From Rhodocyclaceae bacterium (GTDB lineage: Bacteria > Pseudomonadota > Gammaproteobacteria > Burkholderiales > Rhodocyclaceae): a stretch of 44,495 nt of DNA. The notes beneath the pieces were generated by a model. It was given only the letters and a program-made list of their open reading frames with translations, was not told where the DNA came from and ran no database searches. Positions 34,631 to 41,826 of the stretch are shown here, one piece after another. The position numbers were made by a program, and so were the translations under genes. How positions within the stretch are numbered: the first letter of the stretch is position 1; every line of letters begins with the position of its first letter. The DNA lies in assembly GCA_023383815.1 (NCBI GenBank), contig JAHDYG010000027.1, positions 1-44,495 of the forward strand. The letters are read 5' to 3'.

Positions 34631-35050
34631 ATGGAACTGAAGGGCTCAAGGACCGAAGACAATCTGAAGGCCGCGTTTGCGGGTGAATCCCAGGCCAATC
34701 GCCGTTATCTCTATTTTGCCGCCAAGGCCGACGTCGAGGGGCAGAACGACGTGGCGGCCGTGTTCCGGTCTACCGCTGAGGGCGAGACCGGCCACGCACA
34801 CGGTCATCTGGAGTATCTGGAGACCTGTGGTGACCCGGCGACCGGAATGCCGTTCGGTGCGACCCGGCAGAATCTCGCGACTGCGATCGCCGGAGAGACG
34901 CATGAGTACACGGACATGTACCCCGGCATGGCCAGAACAGCGCGCGACGAAGGGTTCGAGGAAGTCGCCGACTGGTTCGAGACGCTCGCGAAGGCAGAGC
35001 GCTCGCATGCCAATCGCTTCCAGCGCGCACTGGATGCCTTGCAGGACTGA
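34631..35050 (+). CDS. Rubrerythrin (short form, no rubredoxin domain)
   Basis: 139 aa, a four-helix ferritin-like bundle. Putative diiron ligands fall in FAGESQANRRY (E19), AEGETGHAH (E52, H55), AGETHEYTDMY (E89) and AKAERSHANRF (E123, H126). The protein has a single Cys and lacks the C-terminal rubredoxin FeS4 domain of classical rubrerythrins, so an external electron donor is required. The family reduces hydrogen peroxide. The two downstream genes (HdrD/GlpC-like Fe-S protein and DUF3501) recur with it in proteobacteria; the Fe-S protein is an obvious candidate donor, although this is inference. GGAGACGG precedes the ATG. Confidence 0.93.
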   Translation: MELKGSRTEDNLKAAFAGESQANRRYLYFAAKADVEGQNDVAAVFRSTAEGETGHAHGHLEYLETCGDPATGMPFGATRQNLATAIAGETHEYTDMYPGMARTARDEGFEEVADWFETLAKAERSHANRFQRALDALQD

Positions 35051-35066
35051 ACCGCGCTCAGCTCGC

Positions 35067-35093
35067 AGGGCTCCCCGAAGTCCTGGGAGCCCT
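35067..35093 (+). promoter_or_regulatory. Hairpin between rubrerythrin and the Fe-S protein gene
   Basis: AGGGCTCCC pairs perfectly with GGGAGCCCT (9 bp, 9-base loop). With no T-tract it may cause partial termination or 3' stabilisation, making rubrerythrin more abundant than the downstream proteins. Confidence 0.45.
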
Positions 35094-35160
35094 CGTGCCG
35101 GCCCTGGTTGGTCGGCGGTGCGAGCGGAAGGATGCGCGAGGTAGCGGTGGAGGGCAGGTC

Positions 35161-36501
35161 ATGAGCAAGAAAGAGGGTAGCCTCGAACCCCCCAGGCGGC
35201 ATCCGGTTCGCTGGGAAGAGCCGCAGTACTACGATGCCGATGAACTCGATCGCGAACTGGAGCGGGTGTTCGACATCTGTCATGGCTGCCGCCGCTGCGT
35301 GAATCTGTGCAATGCATTTCCGAGCTTGTTCGATCTGATCGACGAGAGCGAAACCATGGAGGTGGATGGCGTTCGCAAGCAGGATTACTGGAAGGTGGTT
35401 GACCAGTGCTATCTGTGTGACGTCTGCTTCATGACGAAATGCCCCTATGTGCCGCCGCATGAGTGGAATGTCGATTTTCCACACTTGATGCTGCGGGCGA
35501 AGGCAGTCAAGTTCCGCAAGGGCGAGGTGCGGCTGCGGGACAAGATCCTTACCAGCACCGATGCGCTGGGCAAGCTTGCGGCGATCCCGGTGGTTGCGCA
35601 AACCGTCAATGCGGCCAACCGCAATGGTGCCGCACGCGCTGTGCTGCAATCCGTGCTCGGGGTCGACAAGCGGCGCGAGTTGCCCCCGTATGCAGCGCGA
35701 AAATTCCGGCGGTCGGCGGCGCCCGATGCGAGTTGGCCGGTTCGGGATGGTGAGCGAACGCCGGGCAAGGTTGCGATCTTTTCGACCTGCTATGTGAACT
35801 ACAACGAACCCGGTCTCGGCCACGATCTGTTGGCGGTGCTTCATCACAACCGGATTCCGTCGGTGCTGGTGGAGCGCGAAGCCTGCTGTGGCATGCCCAA
35901 GCTTGAACTGGGCGACCTTGACGGCGTGCGGCGGCTGAAGGATGCGAACATTCCGGCGCTTGCGGCGCTCGCACGCTCCGGTCATGCGATCCTTGCGCCG
36001 ATTCCGTCCTGTGCATTGATGTTCAAGCAGGAACTTCCTCTGCTGTTTCCGGAGGACGGGGAGGTTGCCGCAGTTGCCGATGCGATGTTCGACCCGTTCG
36101 AGTATCTGATGCTACGCCACCGGGATGGTCTTCTCGTCACGGACTTCAAGACGCCGCTCGGCAAGGTCGCCTATCACATTCCTTGTCACGGGCGGGTGCA
36201 GAACGTCGGACAGAAGACCCGGGAAGTCCTGGAGCTCATTCCAGGAACCGAGGTCGCGACGATCGAGCGATGCGCAGGCCATGATGGCACCTGGGGCGTG
36301 AAGGAAGAATTCTTCGAACTTTCCATGAAGATCGGACGGCCGGTCTTTCGCCACATGATTCAGGCAGAGCCGGACTTCATCAGTTCGGACTGCCCGATCG
36401 CAGGGCGCCACATTGCCCAGGGCATGCGCGAAGATGGTGCAGGGGGAGCGGCGGAAAGGCTGCACCCGCTGTCACTGCTTCGGAAGGCATACGGGATCTG
36501 A
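35161..36501 (+). CDS. HdrD/GlpC-like heterodisulfide-reductase-related Fe-S protein
   Basis: 446 aa, soluble. Two ferredoxin-type CX2CX2CX3C clusters lie near the N-terminus (CHGCRRCVNLC, about residue 40; CYLCDVCFMTKCP, about 84). The C-terminal half has CCG-type cysteine segments: STCYVNYNEPG with EACCGMPK, and HIPCHGRVQ with ERCAGHDG, where the second lacks one Cys of the CCG pair. This layout matches HdrD and GlpC, which pass electrons between carriers and a Cys-bound cluster. It lies between rubrerythrin and DUF3501, 12 bases before the latter. Electron delivery to rubrerythrin is a reasonable guess. ATG at 35161 follows GGAGGGCAGG. Confidence 0.9.
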   Translation: MSKKEGSLEPPRRHPVRWEEPQYYDADELDRELERVFDICHGCRRCVNLCNAFPSLFDLIDESETMEVDGVRKQDYWKVVDQCYLCDVCFMTKCPYVPPHEWNVDFPHLMLRAKAVKFRKGEVRLRDKILTSTDALGKLAAIPVVAQTVNAANRNGAARAVLQSVLGVDKRRELPPYAARKFRRSAAPDASWPVRDGERTPGKVAIFSTCYVNYNEPGLGHDLLAVLHHNRIPSVLVEREACCGMPKLELGDLDGVRRLKDANIPALAALARSGHAILAPIPSCALMFKQELPLLFPEDGEVAAVADAMFDPFEYLMLRHRDGLLVTDFKTPLGKVAYHIPCHGRVQNVGQKTREVLELIPGTEVATIERCAGHDGTWGVKEEFFELSMKIGRPVFRHMIQAEPDFISSDCPIAGRHIAQGMREDGAGGAAERLHPLSLLRKAYGI

Positions 36502-36512
36502 GGAGAACCAGC

Positions 36513-37103
36513 ATGATGTGTCCGGTGACGCGAGACAGTCTGATGAGCCTGGAGACCTACGCGCGCGAGCGACCCGGGTTTCGCGCGAAGGTGATCGCCC
36601 ACAAGAAGCAGCGGACGCTGAGCGTGGGGGCGCACGTCACGCTCGTTTTCGAGGACGAGCTTACGGTGCGGTACCAGATCCAGGAGATGCTGCGGATCGA
36701 GCGGACATTCGAGGAGGCCGGGATCGAGGATGAGCTTGGTGCCTACAATCCGCTCGTGCCGGATGGCAGCAACTGGAAGGCTACGATGATGATCGAGTTC
36801 CCGGAGGAGGCCGAGCGGCGTGCCTGGCTCGCAAGACTCATTGGAGTGGAGCATCGCGTCTGGGTGCAGGTAGCCGGATGCGAACGGGTGTTTGCGATTG
36901 CCGATGAGGATCTTGAACGCAGTACGACCGAGAAGACCTCGTCCGTGCATTTCTTGCGTTTTGAACTCGACCCCAGTATGGTCCGGGCCATTCATTCGGG
37001 CGCCGGACTGGCGGTTGGGGTTGATCATCCGGAGTATCGGGCCGTGGTTGACCCGGTGCCCGGTCCGGTCAGGGATTCCTTGTGCGGAGACTTGCACTCT
37101 TGA
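36513..37103 (+). CDS. DUF3501 family protein
   Basis: 196 aa, soluble, no signal peptide. Recognised by the opening TRDSLMSLETYARERPGFRAKVIAHKK and by VRYQIQEMLRIERTFEEAGIEDELGAYNPLVPDG, which are conserved in DUF3501. The family has no established biochemical function, but it is repeatedly encoded next to rubrerythrin and HdrD-like Fe-S proteins, as here, so it probably belongs to the same peroxide or redox system. ATG at 36513 follows GGAG by 8 bases. Its end overlaps the start of the next gene by 22 bases. Confidence 0.9.
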   Translation: MMCPVTRDSLMSLETYARERPGFRAKVIAHKKQRTLSVGAHVTLVFEDELTVRYQIQEMLRIERTFEEAGIEDELGAYNPLVPDGSNWKATMMIEFPEEAERRAWLARLIGVEHRVWVQVAGCERVFAIADEDLERSTTEKTSSVHFLRFELDPSMVRAIHSGAGLAVGVDHPEYRAVVDPVPGPVRDSLCGDLHS

Positions 37104-37615
37104 GGCGTGTTCGAAAAGGGTTGGTGATGGGAGGGCTTGTGGCCCTCTTGCTGTCAGGGGCCGAGGTGGGCGCAGGGTTGTTTTCCGGGCCGGATCCGAA
37201 CTGGCGGGAAGGAGAGATCGTCTATCCGCCCGCGTTTTCGGGTGAGGGGCTGCGCGAGTTCTACGTCAGTGCAGCGTCTCCAAACCGCTTTCTTGTCGAT
37301 GAGAACAGTCTGTCGGTCGACTCCGATGGGGTCGTGCGCTATGTGCTGGTCGTGCGGACTTCGGGGGGGGCGGAGAACGTGACCTTCGAGGGAATCCGGT
37401 GTGAAAGTGGAGAGCGTCGGATCTATGCCACGGCGCGCGCCGACGGGGGATGGTCTCCGGCGCGGCGTTCGGGTTGGGAGCCGATCGGAAGCGGCAGCTA
37501 TAACCAGCCGCGCTCGGCCCTCGCGCGCAACTATTTCTGCGATGGATCGACGATGGCTCGCGATCGGGCGGAGGTATTGCGCAAGTTGCGAGAGGCCGTC
37601 CGGATCCTTCCCTGA
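37082..37615 (+). CDS. CNP1-like family exported protein
   Basis: 177 aa. The N-terminus (basic to residue 12, hydrophobic [12 protein letters not shown] to about 28) resembles a signal peptide. The body matches the CNP1-like family: [72 protein letters not shown]. Function is unknown; the family is common in betaproteobacteria. The GTG at 37082 is preferred over ATG 37127 because only the longer form has the basic n-region of a signal peptide; AGGGA stands 6 bases before it. The overlap with the DUF3501 gene suggests translational coupling. Confidence 0.82.
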   Translation: MRRLALLRRVRKGLVMGGLVALLLSGAEVGAGLFSGPDPNWREGEIVYPPAFSGEGLREFYVSAASPNRFLVDENSLSVDSDGVVRYVLVVRTSGGAENVTFEGIRCESGERRIYATARADGGWSPARRSGWEPIGSGSYNQPRSALARNYFCDGSTMARDRAEVLRKLREAVRILP

Positions 37616-37661
37616 GCGGATTCGGAAGAATGAACGGTCCAGCCGAACGGAGTCGATGGTG

Positions 37662-38282
37662 ATGATGGATGATCTGATCGTGAGTTTCGACCAGGGGCTG
37701 AGGACCGTGTTCGCGCAGGCCGTTTCCGCGCGCAGCACGCCTGGCGCCGAGCTGCCCGAAGCGGTCCTGTGCGATGAGGAGCGCCGCCGCGTGGCAGCGC
37801 TGATGCGGGTCAACCACTGCGGTGAAGTGTGCGCGCAGGCGCTCTATCACGGTCAGGCGATCGCTGCGGGGAATACCGGAATCCGCGAAGATCTGGAGCG
37901 CGCGGGCAGGGAGGAGACGGACCACCTGGCCTGGACGGCGCAGCGCCTTGCAGATCTCGGCGGAAGACAGAGCTTGCTCAATCCGGTCTGGTACGCGGGA
38001 TCATTTGCGATCGGATGGCTTGCCGGCAAGCTTGGCGAGCGATGGAGTCTTGGTTTCGTCGTCGAGACCGAACGCCAGGTGGAGGCGCATCTGGAAGGCC
38101 ATCTTGACCGGATTCCAGAGGGGGATCGCAAGTCTCGAGCGATCGTTGAGCAAATGAAGGAGGACGAGATTCGCCATGGCGCAATGGCGCTCGGTCTCGG
38201 TGCGCAAGAGCTTCCTCCCCCTGTTCGTGGGCTGATGCGGCTTGCGGCCAAGGTAATGACGATGACCGCGCACCGCATCTGA
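37662..38282 (+). CDS. coq7: Demethoxyubiquinone hydroxylase Coq7
   Basis: 206 aa. Diiron carboxylate ligands occur in repeated motifs: [40 protein letters not shown] and [14 protein letters not shown], the ferritin-like pattern of Coq7. It hydroxylates 2-polyprenyl-3-methyl-6-methoxy-1,4-benzoquinol, the penultimate step of ubiquinone synthesis under aerobic conditions, at the membrane. Three in-frame ATGs (37656, 37662, 37665) cluster; GGAG at 37649-37652 gives the best spacing to 37662. It lies 46 bases after the CNP1-like gene and converges on the osmC-family gene. Confidence 0.95.
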   Translation: MMDDLIVSFDQGLRTVFAQAVSARSTPGAELPEAVLCDEERRRVAALMRVNHCGEVCAQALYHGQAIAAGNTGIREDLERAGREETDHLAWTAQRLADLGGRQSLLNPVWYAGSFAIGWLAGKLGERWSLGFVVETERQVEAHLEGHLDRIPEGDRKSRAIVEQMKEDEIRHGAMALGLGAQELPPPVRGLMRLAAKVMTMTAHRI

Positions 38283-38295
38283 GCGGTCAGGGCTG

Positions 38296-38316
38296 GCGCC
38301 GCAACCCTTGCGGCGC
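38296..38316. terminator. Bidirectional terminator between coq7 and osmC-family gene
   Basis: GCGCCGCAA-CCC-TTGCGGCGC, a perfect 9-bp stem in the 51-base convergent gap. No long T-tract on either side. Its right arm belongs to the dispersed 16-mer. Confidence 0.55.
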
Positions 38317-38321
38317 TCCTT
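38306..38321. repeat. Dispersed 16-mer palindromic repeat, copy 2
   Basis: CCTTGCGGCGCTCCTT, identical to 8536-8551, here forming the right arm of the coq7 terminator hairpin. Confidence 0.45.
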
Positions 38322-38333
38322 CGCAGTGTCCGC

Positions 38334-38756
38334 TCAGTCGTATTCGACGATCTCCCAGTCGTGTACGAGCTCCGCGGTCTTTCCAAGCATGATCGAGGCG
38401 GAGCAGTACTTCTCTGCCGAAAGGCGAACGGCGCGCGCGACGGCGTCCGGTTTGAGGTTCCTGCCGCGCACGGTGTAGTGAAACGCGATCTTTGTAAACA
38501 CCTTCGGATCCGTCTCTGCGCGTTCTGCCGTTAGCCGGACTTCGCAGTCACGAACGTCCTGACGTGCGCGCTTCAGGATCAGTACCACATCGAAAGCGCT
38601 GCACCCGCCTGCACCGGCGAGCAGCAACTCCATCGGACGCGGGGCAAGGTTGCGTCCTCCGGCCTCCGGAGCACCGTCCATCGTGACGAGGTGTCCGCTG
38701 CCTGTTTCGGCAACGAAGCTCATCCCGTTCATCCATCGGATCGTACATTCCATCAT
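38334..38756 (-). CDS. OsmC-family protein (YhfA-like)
   Basis: 140 aa. The OsmC/Ohr fold is indicated by RPMELLLAGAGGCSAFDVVLILKRARQ, containing the first conserved Cys, and AVRLSAEKYCSASIMLG with the second. This spacing is that of the YhfA branch of OsmC rather than classical Ohr. Members of the superfamily reduce organic peroxides through the Cys pair; the function of the YhfA branch is not established. Two adjacent ATGs (38756, 38753) follow GGAG. A -10-like TAGAAT (38811-38806) with a poor -35 lies about 50 bases upstream. Lying beside a rubrerythrin cluster, it fits an oxidant-defence neighbourhood. Confidence 0.92.
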   Translation of the reverse strand: MMECTIRWMNGMSFVAETGSGHLVTMDGAPEAGGRNLAPRPMELLLAGAGGCSAFDVVLILKRARQDVRDCEVRLTAERAETDPKVFTKIAFHYTVRGRNLKPDAVARAVRLSAEKYCSASIMLGKTAELVHDWEIVEYD

Positions 38757-39028
38757 CTGCTCCGCTGTCTGGTCGTTCGGCTGAAGGGGGGGGCGAGGGC
38801 AGGTGATTCTACCGGATCCCGTAGCGCTTCAGGAGCATGGAGATGCGCAGCGGAATAGAACGAATCGACGGTGGTGCGGTGCGGTCAACATAGGCGAGAC
38901 GGAAAACTTGATGTATCTCAAATTTCGGATTCGAGCTGTTGGTGTGTTATTAAAATACGTTTAAAAACATAATATTGAGTAACCATAAGCATACTTGATG
39001 AAAAGATCAAAACATTTATACTGCGATG
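38757..39028. other. Gene-free interval with an AT-rich stretch
   Basis: No protein gene is supported. From about 38905 to 39060 the sequence turns strikingly AT-rich against a GC-rich background, with A- and T-runs (TTAAAATACG, TTTAAAAACATAAT). A minus-strand open frame (38918-39103) has no ribosome site or recognisable content. The stretch may be a promoter/upstream-element region for the small RNA candidate or a remnant of acquired DNA. Confidence 0.55.
38995..39022 (+). promoter_or_regulatory. Sigma-70 promoter of the small RNA candidate
   Basis: TTGATG (38995-39000), 16-bp spacer, TATACT (39017-39022), preceded by AT-rich DNA resembling an UP element. Transcription should start near 39029. 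Confidence 0.65.
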
Positions 39029-39172
39029 CACAAAAATTACTTGCCAGAGTCCATCGACATCGGGATAATGGTCCTCAGTCGGATCGGTGCAGCAGTGATC
39101 CAAACGGTGTCTCCTCCACCCTCCTCCTTTGGTGTGGATTTAACGCAGTCCCTAGCGGACTGCGTTTTTTTT
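39029..39172 (+). ncRNA. Candidate small RNA with C-rich anti-Shine-Dalgarno motifs
   Basis: About 144 bases from the predicted start point to the end of a U8 terminator, with no plausible coding frame. The 3' half contains CTCCTCCACCCTCCTCC (39111-39127), that is, two CCTCC elements. CCTCCTTT at 39123-39130 equals the anti-Shine-Dalgarno 3' tail of 16S rRNA. The motif would be displayed in a loop closed by ATCCA/TGGAT (39098-39102/39135-39139), or in a smaller CACC/GGTG hairpin. A U-rich terminator tail is what Hfq-binding small RNAs need. Loop-displayed C-rich motifs are known in bacterial small RNAs such as the alphaproteobacterial CcsR/cuckoo family; no homology to these is claimed. Transcription is untested. 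Confidence 0.5.
39142..39172 (+). terminator. Strong rho-independent terminator upstream of rplM
   Basis: AACGCAGTCC-CTAGC-GGACTGCGTT, perfect 10-bp stem with eight consecutive T (39165-39172). It cannot belong to osmC, which reads the other way, so something on the plus strand is transcribed into it. Confidence 0.9.
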
Positions 39173-39237
39173 GTCTGGGCTGGTGAAGTCTCATCGTAAC
39201 CTGCGCCCCCTGAACATCCCGGCAGCCCGATTCGGAT

Positions 39238-39267
39238 TTGACACTCGCTGTGGCTTGCCGATAAAAT
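39238..39267 (+). promoter_or_regulatory. rplM-rpsI promoter
   Basis: Consensus TTGACA (39238-39243), 18-bp spacer, TAAAAT (39262-39267). The predicted leader to the rplM ATG is about 50 bases and contains GGCC-N9-GGCC (39293-39305), a possible small autoregulatory hairpin. Confidence 0.75.
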
Positions 39268-39325
39268 CACGAGCTTTCCGCATACATTGGCCGTCAAGCG
39301 AGGCCGGACAAGATCGAGGATTCGA

Positions 39326-39754
39326 ATGAAAACGTTTTCTGCCAAGCCGCATGAGGTCACACGCGACTGGTTTGTTATCGATGCGTCGGACAAGGTGCTT
39401 GGCCGGCTCGCTGCCGAAGTTGCACGTCGTCTGCGCGGCAAGCACAAGACTATCTACACGCCGCACGTCGATACCGGTGACTACATCGTCGTCGTCAATG
39501 TGGAGAAGCTTCGCGTCACCGGCAACAAGGCGCTCGACAAGAAGTACTATCGTCACACGGGATATCCCGGTGGCATTTACGAAACCAGCTTTGCCAAGAT
39601 GCAGCAGCGCTTTCCCGGCCGGGTTCTGGAGAAAGCGGTGAAGGGCATGCTTCCGAAGGGGCCGCTTGGCTACGCCATGCTCAAGAAGCTGAAGTGCTAT
39701 GCGGGCTCCGAGCATCCTCATTCTGCCCAGCAACCCAAAGTTCTCGAGATCTGA
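39326..39754 (+). CDS. rplM: 50S ribosomal protein L13
   Basis: 142 aa, the same length as E. coli L13. Recognised by [45 protein letters not shown] and [11 protein letters not shown]. It binds 23S rRNA early in 50S assembly. First gene of the rplM-rpsI operon, 13 bases before rpsI, with its own strong promoter. In E. coli L13 represses its own operon; here the short leader hairpin might play that role. The ATG at 39326 follows GAGGA. Confidence 0.99.
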   Translation: MKTFSAKPHEVTRDWFVIDASDKVLGRLAAEVARRLRGKHKTIYTPHVDTGDYIVVVNVEKLRVTGNKALDKKYYRHTGYPGGIYETSFAKMQQRFPGRVLEKAVKGMLPKGPLGYAMLKKLKCYAGSEHPHSAQQPKVLEI

Positions 39755-39767
39755 CAGGAGCCTATCA

Positions 39768-40160
39768 ATGGCTGTGAGCTACAACTACGGAACCGGGCGG
39801 CGCAAGACCGCCGTTGCCCGCGTCTTCATCAAGCCGGGTTCCGGCAACATCGTCGTGAACGGAAAGCCTGTTGACGAATTCTTTTCGCGCGAGACCGGAC
39901 GCATGGTGGTCCGCCAGCCGCTGGTTCTGACCGAGAACGAAGCGCGCTTCGACATCATGGTCAACGTCGACGGTGGTGGCGAGTCGGGTCAGGCCGGAGC
40001 AATCCGTCACGGAATCACGCGTGCGCTGATCGACTACGATGGCGACCTCAAGGCAGTGCTGCGCAAGGCCGGATTCGTTACGCGCGACGCCCGTGAAGTC
40101 GAGCGAAAGAAGGTTGGTTTCCGCAAGGCGCGTCGCCGCAAGCAGTTCTCGAAGCGCTAA
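39768..40160 (+). CDS. rpsI: 30S ribosomal protein S9
   Basis: 130 aa. The opening [20 protein letters not shown] and the C-terminal [18 protein letters not shown] are diagnostic; the basic tail ending S-K-R reaches the P-site tRNA. Start ATG has AGGAG 7 bases upstream. Co-transcribed with rplM and followed by a terminator at 40181-40205. Confidence 0.99.
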   Translation: MAVSYNYGTGRRKTAVARVFIKPGSGNIVVNGKPVDEFFSRETGRMVVRQPLVLTENEARFDIMVNVDGGGESGQAGAIRHGITRALIDYDGDLKAVLRKAGFVTRDAREVERKKVGFRKARRRKQFSKR

Positions 40161-40180
40161 GCGTTTCCTGCATTGCCGGA

Positions 40181-40205
40181 AAGCCGTCCCGAGGGGCGGC
40201 TTTTT
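40181..40205 (+). terminator. Terminator of the rplM-rpsI operon
   Basis: AAGCCGTCCC-GAGG-GGCGGCTT (one internal irregularity) followed by five T. Confidence 0.8.
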
Positions 40206-40276
40206 CGCTTGTGCGTCTGCGCCGGGGCGGACGGTGCGATAATTCACTACATTGTCCGGAATCGGGAGCTGTTGCG

Positions 40277-41308
40277 ATGATCAAGGTTGGCGTGGTGGGC
40301 GGTACGGGATACACGGGGGTCGAACTGTTGCGGTTGCTTGCCGGGCACCCTCAGGTGCAACTGACCGCGATCACCTCCCGTGGAGATGCGGGAATGCCGG
40401 TTGCCGACATGTTTCCTAGCTTGAGGGGGTGCGTCGATCTGCGGTTCGTATCCCCCCAGGAGGCCCGTCTGGATCAGTGTGACGTCGTCTTTTTCGCGAC
40501 TCCGAACGGGATTGCGATGGGGCAGGCAGGAGCGCTCGTCCAGGAAGGGGTTCGTGTGATCGATCTCGCTGCCGATTTCCGTATCCGTGATGTGTCCGAA
40601 TGGCAGAAATGGTATGGGATGGAGCATTCCGCGCCCGAACTGGTGACCGAGGCGGTCTATGGTCTTCCCGAGGTCAATCGTGACCGGATCCGATCGGCCA
40701 GGATCGTTGCGAATCCGGGTTGCTATCCCACGGCGGTCCAGCTCGGATTCCTGCCTTTGGTCGAGGCGGGTGTGATTGATCTGTCGGGTCTTGTTGCCGA
40801 TGCGAAGTCTGGCGTGTCGGGTGCTGGTCGAAAGGCAGAGGTTCACACCCTGTTTGCTGAGGCCTCTGACAGTTTCAAGGCCTATGGTGTTGGCGGGCAT
40901 CGCCATCTGCCTGAGATCCGGCAGGGGCTTGCTGCGATGGCTGGAACCGAGGTTGGGCTGACGTTTGTGCCGCATCTTGTTCCGATGATTCGTGGGATTC
41001 ACGCCACACTCTATGCGCGGATCGTCAAACCGGTGGCTGATCTGCAAAACCTGTTCGAAGCGCGCTATCGCAGCGAGCGCTTCGTGGATGTATTGCCTTC
41101 GGGCAGTCATCCCGAGACGAGGTCCGTGCGTGCAAGCAATCTGTGCCGAATTGCGGTTCATCGACCGCAGGGTGGTGATGTGGTGGTGGTGTTGTCGGTG
41201 ATCGACAATCTCGTGAAGGGCGCGGCAGGGCAGGCGGTACAGAACATGAACATCATGTTTGACCTTCCAGAGCAATCCGGGCTGGAAGTCGTTCCAGTCA
41301 GCCCTTGA
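40277..41308 (+). CDS. argC: N-acetyl-gamma-glutamyl-phosphate reductase
   Basis: 343 aa. The N-terminal Rossmann fold starts [20 protein letters not shown]. The catalytic Cys is C149 in ANPGCYPTA, and the second active-site segment is [11 protein letters not shown]. The C-terminus [15 protein letters not shown] is typical. It reduces N-acetylglutamyl phosphate with NADPH, the third step of arginine synthesis. ATG at 40277 follows GGGAG. A -10-like GATAAT preceded by TGC (40233-40241) may drive it; no good -35. The order rpsI-argC-erpA is common in betaproteobacteria. Confidence 0.98.
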   Translation: MIKVGVVGGTGYTGVELLRLLAGHPQVQLTAITSRGDAGMPVADMFPSLRGCVDLRFVSPQEARLDQCDVVFFATPNGIAMGQAGALVQEGVRVIDLAADFRIRDVSEWQKWYGMEHSAPELVTEAVYGLPEVNRDRIRSARIVANPGCYPTAVQLGFLPLVEAGVIDLSGLVADAKSGVSGAGRKAEVHTLFAEASDSFKAYGVGGHRHLPEIRQGLAAMAGTEVGLTFVPHLVPMIRGIHATLYARIVKPVADLQNLFEARYRSERFVDVLPSGSHPETRSVRASNLCRIAVHRPQGGDVVVVLSVIDNLVKGAAGQAVQNMNIMFDLPEQSGLEVVPVSP

Positions 41309-41417
41309 TCTGGATCATTCACACTGCCGAGGAACTTGGCAGGATGGCGAAAATCAAATTGGCGCCCGTGACTGCTTTGTCGCATCATGGAGCCATACCC
41401 CAGCAACAGGAGATGAC

Positions 41418-41768
41418 ATGAATACAGCAGTCGATACGCCGGAGTTGCTCGTTTTCACGGACAGCGCGGCGAACAAGGTCAAGGAGTTGATCGAGGAAGA
41501 GGGGAATCCAGAGCTGAAGCTGCGGGTCTTTGTGACGGGTGGTGGATGTTCGGGCTTCCAGTACGGGTTCACCTTCGATGAGGAAGTCAGCGATGACGAT
41601 ACCGCTTTCGAAAAGAACGGCGTGACGCTCCTCATCGATCCGATGAGCTACCAGTACCTGGTTGGGGCCGAGATCGACTACACCGAGGGTCTGGAAGGTT
41701 CACAGTTCGTCATTCGGAATCCGAACGCGAGTAGCACTTGCGGCTGCGGATCTTCGTTTTCTGCCTGA
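41418..41768 (+). CDS. erpA: Iron-sulfur cluster insertion protein ErpA
   Basis: 116 aa A-type carrier. The three conserved Cys are present: C44 ([10 protein letters not shown]) and C108/C110 (STCGCGSSF). It accepts Fe-S clusters from scaffolds and delivers them to targets such as IspG and respiratory enzymes. ATG at 41418, with AGGAG about 6 bases upstream. It lies 109 bases after argC and converges on the M23 peptidase gene. Confidence 0.97.
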   Translation: MNTAVDTPELLVFTDSAANKVKELIEEEGNPELKLRVFVTGGGCSGFQYGFTFDEEVSDDDTAFEKNGVTLLIDPMSYQYLVGAEIDYTEGLEGSQFVIRNPNASSTCGCGSSFSA

Positions 41769-41826
41769 GTTCGTAGATCAGGGGCCGATTCTCCCGCACC
41801 GAGCGGGATCGTGTCCCTGGCCGTTC

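Noticed and set aside
38918-39103. 61-residue minus-strand open frame in the AT-rich interval
   Set aside because: No ribosome site, no family resemblance, and it crosses the promoter and 5' part of the small RNA candidate.
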